Part shown: positions 12,687 through 23,200 of the stretch, one piece after another | Layout: every line of letters begins with the position of its first letter | Numbering within the stretch: the first letter of the stretch is position 1 | Assembly (NCBI GenBank): GCA_946902985.2 | Contig: OX336389.2 | Coordinates: 125,461,572 to 125,525,571, forward strand | Length of the DNA stretch: 64,000 nucleotides | Reading direction: 5' to 3' | Source of the DNA: Meconema thalassinum | Taxonomy: Eukaryota; Arthropoda; Insecta; Orthoptera; Tettigoniidae | Program-made: the position numbers and the translations under genes | The notes under the pieces: generated by a model | What the model saw: only the letters and a program-made list of their open reading frames with translations | Databases searched by the model: none | Told to the model about the DNA's origin: nothing

Positions 12687-13587
12687 TAAGCAACTTACAT
12701 GAACAAGTAGACAATAGGTACGCAGTAGGACGAACACAAAAAGAAACATATTTCGATGTATGCCGTTGTCAGCGATTCCATATACAGTACTGTCCTCCTC
12801 CACTGTCCCCAAGGACCTTCTCTACAGCTGCTCCATTGTTATATACAGACATTCGCCCAACCTCGAGGACATCGTTGCATACTACCGACCAGCCAACATC
12901 TGTTCTAGAGTGGTTTGTTCCGGTGTGTAAGATTCATTCTTCTCTTAATCACTGAAGATGACTTTAGTCAAAATATTTGTTGGTTTTCTTTTTGTTCATC
13001 CTGCAGTACCGTGTGTGTATATAATCTACTTACCCAGTAAGTTGCTTTTGCTTTCAATTTTGTATTTTCCTTTCTAGCTTTATAATGCTGTCAGTTTTCA
13101 CATTTTTATTATAATTTTATATTGTAGTTATTTTATATTTTTTATTTTAACAACTGTTATTGAGAGCTGTTGCCACAAAGCTTAAAGTAGACTTCATACT
13201 TATAAACAAATCTACTATCAATTGAAATTATGTCTTCAATCTTTATTCAATTCAATTAAGTTATAAAATAGATGTAAATATGTACATGAACATTGTCTGT
13301 GCTGTTCTAACCAACGTGTACCAGTACAGTACCTGTTTCACGAAGTGCAATGCGTAATACCCACATGAAGGATTGTTCACTCGTATACAACCTCTAGCAA
13401 TTGAACTTTGACATACCTGCACCTGTGTAATATACAAGGAGGTGGAGGAGGAGTAAAGAAATACATGGGTTAGGTTAAGGCAAACACAAATTTACAGTTA
13501 AAATTCCTATATTTTGGCACAGCTTACAGAAAACTGTGTAAACTGCAAAGCAAACACAATTCCTAATTTACCAGTTCGGTAATATTA
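12687..13587. other. Noncoding stretch, nothing recognised
   Basis: A 91-aa open frame at 12680-12955 overlaps the SINE target duplication and has no recognisable similarity. The rest is AT-rich intron-like DNA. Confidence 0.45.
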
Positions 13588-13695
13588 CAGAGGTGTGCAA
13601 ATTATTAGAATCAAATAGAGAATTTATATCAGTCAGAATTATTTTAGTCAAAATCATTTTTTTGAATAACGGCTGACATCTTTTATCACCCTACT

Positions 13696-14105
13696 AAGCA
13701 GCTTCGGTGGCGTAGTTGGTAGCATGCTGAACTGCCATGCCCAAGATAGCGGGTTCAAACCCGGCCGAAGACGTCGGATTTTTTAAGAGCGTTAAAATCC
13801 TTCAGTGTGCCATCCTTTGGAGGTCCCATGTCATAGATTTATGGCATGTAAAAGATCCTTCCACAGACTAAACTTGTGTGAAGCTTAATTTCTAGGTTAG
13901 ATTTCATTGGAACACACTATCAAAGTTCCAATGTTCACCACTAGGTATCATTGACATCTGGTAGTGAAAGTTGGAACTACTTGAAATTGAACGGAACTTG
14001 TAGCTCACCCTATGGGTGTCCGCTAGAAGCAGCTACAGCCTCAGGCGAGCCGAACATATCCTCGGACACGCCCGGCACTAAAAGCCATACGATAAATAAA
14101 TAAAA
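13696..14105 (+). mobile_element. SINE (family E) with target duplication
   Basis: The tRNA-like head includes TAGTTGGTAGCATGCTG (A box) and GGTTCAAACCCGGCC (B box). The 3' part contains the conserved tail GCCGAACAT-TCCTCGGACACG and AAAAGCCATACG, ending in (ATAAATAA). CACCCTACT flanks both sides (13687-13695 and 14106-14114). The same tail is found on a SINE with a different head at 46318-46672. Confidence 0.88.
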
Positions 14106-14538
14106 CACCCTACTTAGTAAAGTTTTCTCCCCTGTAGACTTATAACTTTTCCCATAAGGAATTGAAGAATAAAAATTTTTAGAATTGGGTATTCCGAGAG
14201 ATATCTGAGCTGGGTCTGATTTAACTTGTTTCATTGACTTTGGAATGTGCCCTCTAAATCAGGGGATTTCAATCCATGGTCCATGAATCTTTGTATAGTT
14301 CAAGAGCAGATGATCAGTATAAAAGACTTTGAATACCTTGGCTCTAAATTCATATTAAAAGTAGAATATAGTAATCAAAACAAAGCATGTGGCATTTTGC
14401 ATTAACGAGGCCCCTCTTTTAGTGGAAATTTTATAAAATCATTTTACTACAAATTTCTTAAAATAAAATGTCATTAAACACTAATGGTTAAATATTTGAA
14501 ATAACTTCAGCACCTTGTAAATATATTTAGTGAATTAA

Positions 14539-15028
14539 CCTTTTGTACACTTATGTCGAGTGGGGGTGGACATTAAAATATTTAACTTCCGCTCCGATGC
14601 AGAGTCCCACACGACATGACGATTGCTTGTACTTACTGCGCTCGTATGACTTCTGTGCTGTATTCCGGTATTGTGCAGCCTTCTAGTGGTCTCCGAGAGA
14701 ACACCTTTTCCTATTTAATATAGTTTGCGGCAATTGTTATGAATTTTTAACCTTCGTTTTTTTCGAATGTTTATGACAGTTTCACTGATAAAGATTGAAT
14801 GTAAACATGCCATCTGCTTCATCTTCGCTCACGGAACTGGATATTTTAGAACAGTTAGTGGACAGTAATGGTTACGATGACGAACAAACAACTGACTTGG
14901 AAATATAACATAACTATATTTTGTGTTAGATTGTATTGCAGTGTTCACTTCCTACTTCTGTTCACAGTGCAGAAATTAATTAGGAGTGGAGCAGGAAGAA
15001 TACGCTAAGGGTAATGGAGTTCAAAAGG
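14539..15028 (+). mobile_element. Non-autonomous piggyBac element
   Basis: TTAA flanks both ends (14535-14538 and 15029-15032), the exact target of piggyBac transposases. The ends are CCTTTTGTAC on the left and CCTTTTGAAC as the complement of the right end. An ATG near 14806 opens a 33-codon acidic frame (LTELDILEQLVDSNGYDD) ending in TAA. Such an acidic start is typical of piggyBac transposases, suggesting an internally deleted derivative of an autonomous copy. The rest of the transposase is missing. Confidence 0.85.
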
Positions 15029-15250
15029 TTAAATCGTGAAAAGTATAAATGATATTTTGGAAAACCTGTGTTTAGTCTAATAATTTGCACACCTCTGTAT
15101 GCTTTGAGCTTCAAATTTAAACTTACATGGCCACGGTGGCAGGAAGTACACATTCTTCGATATTCCTTTGGCAGTGAACTAAAATACATTTGTGTTTGCG
15201 TTAACCCATGTGCAAATGAAAATACTTGCTAAGCCCACATGTGTGCTAAC

Positions 15251-15492
15251 CTGGTTTGGAATTGCATGAGCCAGGTCCATGGTATTCAGGAAAATTTCCA
15301 CAATCAAGAATGGATTTGAATCTTGGAGGTAACCTGCTCCCACAACCTCCTTGGAACTCGCGGCAGAAATCACGACACGGCAATACTATTTTATCCTCTT
15401 CCTCGCCAGGACTTCGAGGTAAACAGGTAGGTTGTAGCAACTGACACACAAACTCGTATGCCAGCCGGTAGCATTCTGCATCCACCAGTTCC
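15251..15492 (-). CDS. Host exon: C-terminal part of a Frizzled cysteine-rich domain, corin-like protein
   Basis: On the minus strand a polypyrimidine tract and TTGCAG precede the exon and CAG|GTTAGC follows it. The exon is 242 nt: one base finishes a codon, 80 codons follow, and one base remains. It encodes ELVDAECYRLAYEFVCQLLQ, then LPCRDFC, GGCGSRLP, LDCGNFPE and a final Cys. These supply cysteines 3-10 of a Frizzled domain. Its phase joins exactly to the exon at 31239-31449, which provides cysteines 1 and 2. In corin-type proteases this domain lies in the extracellular stem, N-terminal to LDL-receptor repeats. No LDL-receptor exon was found further downstream (1-15250), so the gene continues outside the window. 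Protein identity (corin) is inferred from SEA plus Frizzled order; the domain call is firm. Confidence 0.88.
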
Positions 15493-15658
15493 CTGCAACA
15501 AGAAGTTAACATATACAAACAAGCAGTGGTGTTGCTAGAGGAGAAGAACTATCATAACCTATCTTCAAAATTGTCCCGTCAGTTAAATAAAATCTCCATA
15601 TCAGCTTTTCATATACCGTATATTGTGCAACAATTTCAAACTCAAACTTGTAGTAATG

Positions 15659-18115
15659 ACCACCTCGTAGTGGAGCAGCTATCATTCTTGGCTGTTACCA
15701 CAGAGGCCCTGGTTCGATTCCCAGCTCTGCCAAGAAATTTCAATTCTGGTGCAAGGCTGGAACCGGGTACACTCAGCCTCGTGAGGCAAAACTGAGAAGA
15801 AGAGAGTTCAATTCCCACCTCGACCATCCAGGAAGTGGTTTTCCGTGGTTCCATCAACTCCAGGCAAATGCTAGGATGGCTCCTAACTTAAAACCATGGC
15901 CACCCCCTTCCCAACCCTATCCACAATTTACAAATACACACACCAGTACCGCCATCACAATAACACAAGTTATCACACAAATTCTACACACAAATCATCA
16001 TCTTCATTTCCCGTTTCCAGCTTTCTGGGTCGGGTTGTGAATTAAGGACCTCCAACGTTTCCTGTCTCTCCACCACTCCTCTCCTGTTTTTAGTACTTCT
16101 TCAGGTTTTCCTCCTCTCTTCTCTACACACTCCCACACTGTATCTGCCCATCTCTTTCGGGGCCTTCCTCGTGGTCTCTTCCCTGTCATCTTTTCACAGA
16201 AAGTTTTCTTTGGTACTCTCTCCTCTCCCATTCTCATCATATGTCCATACCACTTTAACTTTGTTGTTTCTATCCTGTCCTGCAGCTTCAAGATTCCTGT
16301 CCTTTTTCTAATCTCTTCATTTCTAACTCTATCTCTTCTGGTCTTGCCCTCTATACCTCTTAGGAATTTCATCTCCGCGGCTTGTATTCTACTCTCCTCT
16401 CTTTTTGTAGTAGTCCACGCTCCAGCTGCATATGTTAGTATGGGTCTGTAGTAGGTTGAATATAATACATTTTTACATTTCTTTGGGACATCTCGGTTCC
16501 ACAGAATACCCCTTATGCTCTGGTAAAAACTGTTCGCTTGTTGTATTCTCTTTCCAATTTCCTCAGTTATCCTTCCATCTTCTGTGATCACACTTCCCAA
16601 GTACTTGAAACTTTTAACCACTTCTAGAATTTTCCCATTCAATTCTATCTTTCCTCTTCCTTCCTTCCTTCCTCTTGACATTACCATTGTCTTGCTCTTC
16701 TCTGTGCTTACTTTCATCCCAAATTTCTCTATTTCTTGATTCCATACATCTAGTTGTTTTTGTACTTCCTTTTCATCCTCGCCCCATATCACTATATCAT
16801 CTGCAAACAGCATGGCCTTTGTTGCCTCTTGTCCCAATCTCTGTTTAACATTCTTGTGAATTTCATCCATGACTATGATGAATAGTAAGGGGGACAATAC
16901 ACTTCCCTGTCGGAGACCTGTTTCCACTTTAAACCATTCTGTTTCTCCTATACTGGTCTTCACGCTACTCACACAATATTTGTACATAGCTTTTAACATT
17001 TGGACATCAGCTCCGTTAACTCTCCTTTTCCTTAATACATTCCAAACCACCTGTCGAGGCACACTGTCGTACGCTTTCTCAATATCAATAAATGTCATCA
17101 CCATGTCTTTTCCAAATTCCCATCTTTTCTCCATCATTTGCCTTAATGCAAAGATTAGGTCAAATGTTGATCTGTCTTTCCTAAAACCATACTGTTCTTC
17201 TTCCATCTCTCCTTCTATCTTCCTCCTCAGTCTGCCTTCCAAAACTCTCTCAAAGATCTTAGCTACATGAGCGATAAGAGTGATCCCTCTGTAGTTATTG
17301 CATTCCTTTTTGTCACCTTTCTTAAAAATCGGGATAATTAATCCCTTTCCCCATTCTTCTGGAATCTCTTTCTTCTTCCAAATTATTCTAAATAATCTAT
17401 ACAACCACTGTACACCTATTGGTCCCGCTGCTTTTATCATTTCCGCCGACACCTCATCCTCTCCTGCTGCTTTACCGCTCTTCATCTTCTGTATGGCTTC
17501 CTCTATTTCTAGCATAGTGATCTCCTTTTCTTGTTCTTCTTCTTCCATTGTTTCTTTTTGTTCTTTTTCATCTTCCAGTTCAATGTATTTAACATTTAGT
17601 AGCTTTGAAAAGTATTCTTCCCATCTTTTTAATATATCATCTCTTTGATACAATATCTGTCCTGCTTCAGTTTTTACAAATTTTGTGTTTTCCCTACCTT
17701 TTACACTGTTTTTCACCAATCCATATAGAACCTTTTTACTTCCTTGGATATCCTCCTTCAAAGTTTCCGTGAAACCTTCCCAACTTTTCCTTTTTTCTTC
17801 TTGTACAATTTTGTGGCATGCCTTCTTTGCTTCTCTATATTTTTGCCATTTCTCTGCATTTTTGCTGCCTATCCACTTCCTCCATGCCATTTGTTTTTCT
17901 TTAACAGCTTCCTTTACCCTGTTGTTCCACCAAGGAGTCTCCCTTTCCTTTTTCTTCCCTGATAGTCTTCCACAAGTGTTTACTGCACACTTCGCAAAAC
18001 AATTTCTAAAACAGGCCCATTCCTGTTCGACACTTTTTGCTTCGTCTTTGGGAATTTCACACTCAAATACACAGGACTATATGACCACGATGTCGCAGCT
18101 GCTAAAATAAGTAAC
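15659..18115 (+). mobile_element. SINE (family A) split by an antisense LINE
   Basis: The left part (15659-15995) has a tRNA-like head with GGTTCGATTCCCAGC (B box), the shared core GGAAGTGG-TTTCC...CCAGGCAAATGC and the tail segment ACAAATACACACACC. The right part (18053-18115) supplies the missing end, including TATATGACCACGATGTCGC. The LINE between them is flanked by a 16-bp imperfect duplication (15980-15995 and 18053-18068, 13 of 16 matching). Full-length relatives lie at 41556-41937 and 18226-18612. Confidence 0.85.
15996..18052 (-). mobile_element. 5'-truncated RTE-like LINE with uninterrupted RT frame
   Basis: The minus-strand frame is open from 18052 to 16004, and the ATG-initiated part is 628 aa. 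It has a pre-RT linker, KGLIIPIFKKGDKKECNNYR, FIDIEKAYDSVPR, GLRQGSVLSPLLF, the LFADDIV catalytic box and the C-terminal LKWYGHMMRM / RPRGRPRKRW region. The apurinic endonuclease domain is missing because the copy is 5'-truncated, and the 3' tail is a short (GAT)n. No stops or frameshifts occur, so it is probably younger than the other LINE copies. It is more divergent in sequence from the 25367-28308 family. It lies in the intron between the two Frizzled exons and in the same orientation as the host gene. Confidence 0.9.
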
Positions 18116-18225
18116 AACAACATTGTGTCATCTAAGGCAATATTCATAAAAATAACATTTTAAGATAGCAAAATGGCACAAGTGCTTGTTCCATCTTAAA
18201 CTGTTGTTGTTGTTGTTGTTGTTTC

Positions 18226-18612
18226 ATTTAGGAGTTTTTACATTGTGGACATTTCAGCCCTGTGTACTTGGGTGTATGTGTCTGTTCAGAATTTGTCTGA
18301 TAACCTGTGTTACTGTGGTGTCTGTAGTAGTGTGTGTATTTGTAATTTAGGCTAGGATTGGGATGAAGAAGGCCATGGGTGTAAGTTAGGAACCATCCCA
18401 GCATTTGCTTGGAGTAAAAGTTGGGGAAACCATGGGAAAGGATGGCAGAGGTGGGAATGGAACTCATCTCCCCTCAGTTTTGCCTCACGAGGCTGTGTGT
18501 ACCCTATTCCAGCCCTCAGACCAGAACTAAATTTCTTGGCAGAGCCGAGATTCAAACCCAGACCTAAGGGGTGACAGCCAAGCATGCTAGCCGCCACACC
18601 ACAAGATGCTCC
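18226..18612 (-). mobile_element. SINE (family A), antisense
   Basis: This is the reverse complement of the 41556-41937 copy: the left end holds the tail (after a (GTT)n run), the middle the AACCATGGGAAA core, and the right end the tRNA-like head with a degenerate B box (TGGGTTTGAATCTC on the minus strand). Boundaries are approximate. Confidence 0.8.
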
Positions 18613-18619
18613 CATCTTA

Positions 18620-19217
18620 AACCAAAGTTTTCATCAGCACACCTCCAGCACCGGAAAATAATTAGGTAGAAAATATGAGTCTAACATGTAATTAATTACA
18701 GTATTAGCACAGATTATATTAACATATAGAATTTTTTCAGGTGAATCTCATATTGGGCATAAATTTGTGTTGACGGACTGAGAGATATCGATCAGCTGTT
18801 GTTAATATAAAGGCAACACTGAAAAAATGGCTTCAAAGCCTCTCTTAAAGACCACCCACCAAAACGACCAACTTTTGCAGGAACCAACATTGGAACCCAT
18901 AACATCAATGCAATTTGTACCTCTTGCCAACCGCCAACTAGCTTTTTGGTTACCAAAGTTTTAAAGACTGTACTTATGCAGTAGTGCATTGCGGATTGTC
19001 AAGGTAGAAAGTGAGTTCAGGCAATGGGTTATTCTTTCTGGCTCATATCAGATGAAGGTGAAGTGACACGATCTCACTTTCGCCCTGAATGCTTTCACAA
19101 CTAAAAATCCACTATAGCATTATAAAGAGGTGCATTTGGGAACTTGAGGAGTGAGATACTTTGTCATTGCTTCCCGCACTGAGTTAGTACAGTAGTTCCA
19201 ACCCTATGAGTAGAATG
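18620..19217. other. Noncoding stretch next to the hAT element
   Basis: No gene or repeat was recognised. A 65-aa minus-strand frame at 18792-18989 has no known similarity. Confidence 0.4.
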
Positions 19218-19449
19218 TTCCATAGCAGGGGCCTCGAAACTTTTTAGCCTCCACTAAGTCCCAAGGGCCAAGACCTAGCTAGCTCATCATATCAACATCC
19301 TATAAATTTGAATTACGTGAAAACTTTTGTTTCGGGACGAGTGAGATCTCAATGGGGCAGTGCGCGGGGTTGATTTGTAGTGTAGCAATATTTTAAAAGA
19401 AATATACTTAAAACCATCATTGCTGGAATTCTATAAGAGTCTTCCACTC

Positions 19450-20016
19450 ACACAGTTTGATTTATATCAGTCAGATTTTTTTAATTCAAAATAATTTTAT
19501 TGAACAACGGCTGAAACCTTTTATCTCCCTAAGTAAGGTATTCTCCCCTGTAGACTTATAACTTTTCCCATAAGGAATTGCGACTTAATTGTTTAGAATT
19601 GGGTATTCTGAGGGATACCTGAGCTGGGTCTGTTTTCTCTTGTTTCATTGAATTTGGATTGTGCCCTCTAAATCAGGTGATTTCATTCCATGGTCCACGA
19701 ATCGTTGTATAGTTCAAGAGCGGATGATCAGTATAAAAGACTTTGAATACTTTGGCTCTAAATTCATATGAAAAGTAAAATAAAGTAATCAAAACAGAAC
19801 ATGTGGCATAGTGCATTAACGAGGCCCCTCTTTTAGTGGAAAATTTAAAAATCATTTTACTATCAATTTCTTAAAATCAAATGTAATTTAAGACTGATGG
19901 TTAAATATTTGAAATAACTTCAGCGCCTTGTAAATATATTTAGTGCATTAAATCATGAAAAATATGAATGAAATTTTGGAAAGCTGGTGTCGAGTCTAAT
20001 AATTTGCACACCTCTG
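19450..20016. mobile_element. Second copy of the Tc1-type MITE, left end degraded
   Basis: The sequence aligns with 13625-15097 once that copy's SINE and piggyBac insertions are removed (shared words include CTCCCCTGTAGACTTATAAC and CACTTTCCAT-like segments through CTTGTAAATATATTTAG). The right end CACACCTCTG|TA is intact. The left inverted repeat is replaced or mutated. Confidence 0.8.
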
Positions 20017-20024
20017 TATAAATG

Positions 20025-20170
20025 TGCTTTTCAGCTCTCGGCACTACTTTTCGGTGAATCAACATTCTCCAAAATAAAATAAAAAAGTATTTACAGATCC
20101 AAATTAACTGACGAGTATTTGAAGTCGCTGCTGATAATTTCCAATAGTAAATTTGATCCACAACTGTAAA
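20025..20170 (+). pseudogene. hAT transposase C-terminal dimerisation segment
   Basis: The frame reads LLFGESTFSKIK, a stop, KSIYRSKLTDEYLKSLL and then a KFDPQL end. This matches the hAT-family C-terminal dimerisation motif (C-E-TFSKMK...KS-YR--LTDEHL) of ZBED/SCAND3-like transposases. The remaining domains are absent. Its orientation and position just before the 3' untranslated part agree with the element boundaries at 19226 and 28546. Confidence 0.75.
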
Positions 20171-20251
20171 CAGAGCCGAAACATGTCTCAAAATGTATAT
20201 TGACATCAAGTTATATATAAAAAGATAATTTTGTATTGTAAAGTGGACATT

Positions 20252-23200
20252 ACAGAACCTACTACGGTGTCGTAGCAGGCGGAGAGGTGATACTCCAACG
20301 TGGCGCGTCCCAGGTGGCGGATAGGGGGGTCCTCACCGGCTTGCCGGCGGACTTGAGCAAAATAAAATAGCTCTCCCGGACCAAATACACAACAACCTCT
20401 ACGGTTAACAACCGCAGTTGTAACTCGGAGCTTGCTCCATACAAGGTTGACTACCTTTGAAAGTCAAACATGGAAGGAAATCTTTTAAGGAATAATCCAC
20501 CTGGACTGCATTCGGATACGGTGGGCAATCACCTGAAAGATACCCTAGATGAGTCGGAGCATCTAAAAATACCCCTGACAGATAGAAAACCCAAATTTAG
20601 ACTGAATATAGGACAGATAAACTATATAGCAACACACAATATAAATTCCATCATACAGCCAGGAAAACTCAAAATTTTGACAGACGAAATGGATTGCAAA
20701 GGGATTCTAATAACCGGGCTTCAAGAAATGAGAAACACCAATCAGGAACCAATAGAATCACAAGGGTATAGAATTTACAAGGGAATACCAGGAAAAAAGT
20801 AATTCGGAATAGGATTTGTAGTCAATCTCAAAATAATTGAATCCATCATAGAATTTAAAGCATTATCCCCTAGGCTCTCGACACTAACTCTAAAAGCTGC
20901 AAATAGAACATATACCATTCTAAATGACCATGACCCAACTAATGATAAAAATAATAAGAAAGAACACAAAGATGATGTGGAGGGATTTTGGAAGCTTTTA
21001 GATCAGACAGCAACAAACATAAATACAAGTCACACCAAAATTTTAATTGGAGACTTTAATGCCCAGTTAGGAAAGGAAAAAAGATATAGAGACATAATAG
21101 GAAAATGGCCAGCACAGAGAAGAACAAACAGGAATGGCATAAGACTGGTGGAATTTTGCAGGAACCATGATATGATCTCCAAATCAACTTACTTCAAGAG
21201 AAGACCAAATAAACTCAAAACTTGGAAACATCCAGATTGGAAAAAAGGTGAATGGCAACTAGATCATGTTTGTATGGATAAGAACTATCACAGGGAGATC
21301 TACAATGTGAAAGTTCTGAGAGGAACAGATACTGGATTGGATCATTACATGATAAATATTAAAATTAAATTTACCCCGTTGACAAAGAAAAAAACTCACC
21401 TAAAAAAGAAGAGAACATACGACCCTCATAAACTAATAAATAACAAGGGATACAAAGAACCAACTAGATATATTAAAATAACAGATGATCTAGAGGAAAT
21501 AGTTCCCGAATTGAAACAAATAGCTGAACAAGTAGCCCCAATAAATCCAAGGAAGAAACACCAATGGTGGAACCATGAGTGTGATAATACAGTGGAAAGT
21601 AGACATCAAGCCTGGTTACAGTATCAGAGTCAAAAAACAGACGAATCACACTTGGATCTCATAAAACAAAGGAAGATAACTCAAAAAATAATACGAGGGG
21701 TTAAACGGCTATACCAAAAGGATATACTTCTGATGATCGAAACAAATAGCGCGAAAACAAACTCAAGAGATTACTACAAAATTTTTAGCAAACAACTACA
21801 AAGATATGAACCTCCAACATTAATGTTAAAAGACAAAAATGGCGAGTTAGCTCATAGTAATAAAAGAAAAACAGAAATTTTAGCAGAAACATTCAACAAG
21901 TTGCTAAATTGCGAAGATCCACCAGAACTGCTTCAAATAAATAGACACCACTATTAAAACACCATCAGAAAACATAAATCCACCCACAATCCAAGAAGTC
22001 TACAAAGCGCTGAGAGAGCTCAAAAACTACAAAGCGAGTGGAGAAGATCAAACATTTGCAGAATTGTGGAAATATGCAGCAGAACCAGTAAAGATTTCAT
22101 TACACCAATGCATAGTGAACATTTGGATCAAAGAAGAACTGCCAGACCATTGGACTACTGCTATAATACATCCATTACACAAGAAAGGAGAAAAATCAAA
22201 TCCTGACAACTAACGAGGAATTTTCCTTTTGGTTATCACAAATAAAATCATGTCACGAATTCTATATAATCGTTGCAAAGATCAATTAGAACTGGAAATA
22301 GGAGAATATCAAGGTGGATTTCGGCCATGGCGAAGCTGCCCTGAACAGATAATCACCTTAAAATTAGTAATGGACTACTACAAACGTAGACAAAAACAGC
22401 AAGTCATAACCTTCGTAGACTTCAAAAAAGCTTATGACTGTATACATAGATCTTCATTGCTGAAAATACTAAGGAATTTCGGACTTCATCCCAAATTAAT
22501 AAAAATTATAAAACTAACTCTAACAAACACCAAGGGCCGGTTCCATCAACCTTCGTTAAAATTTTAACGACACGTTAAGGTAATTTAACGGAAATGTTGG
22601 CGAAATGGTGTTCCATCAACCAACATTAGTGCTAACAAATCGTTAAACTATCCGTTATTTTAACATCCCATTCTTGCTCAGTTAAGGAGTTTAACATGGT
22701 GTTAAAAATGTTTACAAACAAATACAGTATATGCCTTCCGTGCTCAGTTATTGTATTCTTTATTTTTGATTACCGTATTTGAATAATGCTACAGAACAAA
22801 AATTCTTGCCAAGTTCTCATGACATGTTGCAATTGTCTGAAAAGAAGTTTCTGGAGATGTGTTGTGCATAAGTACAGTAAGGACTTTACCTTACAACCGG
22901 CCACTTACAGTAAATGATATGCCTAGGCCTAACCTACAATTAGCCTACTTGTAATGAAATTGGTAAATATAGCCTATTCAAGACAGCAACATCAATACGT
23001 AATGGTCAATAATGTAGTTTTATAATGCACAAAATGTTATTTTCAAATGACGAATAAAACTAGTGGAAACGACAGCCATTTGATTTCTATCCAAAGCTTT
23101 CAGTTGTTCAGCATGAGTGTTGATTTGTAGTTTTCATTTTCACATAGTTTAGATAAACAGTGTCACGATGCAATTTAAATATAAACGCACATACAATTTT

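Larger units (their letters stand above)
13588..15097. mobile_element. Tc1/mariner-type MITE carrying two younger insertions
   Basis: The ends form inverted repeats of about 22 bp, CAGAGGTGTGCAAATTATTA, flanked by TA dinucleotides (13586-13587 and 15098-15099), as in Tc1/mariner elements. There is no transposase. A second copy lies at about 19450-20016. A SINE (13696-14105) and a piggyBac element (14539-15028) interrupt it, leaving about 610 bp of its own sequence. Its right end lies 153 bp from the donor side of the host exon at 15251-15492. Confidence 0.88.

Noticed and set aside
1..15250. Search for the next corin-like exons (LDL-receptor class A repeats) on the minus strand
   Set aside because: No Cys-Asp-Gly / Asp-Cys / Ser-Asp-Glu pattern was seen in any frame by eye; a profile search could change this.
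16869..18110. Plus-strand ORFs opposite the LINE at 15996-18052
   Set aside because: They are antisense shadows of the long RT frame.
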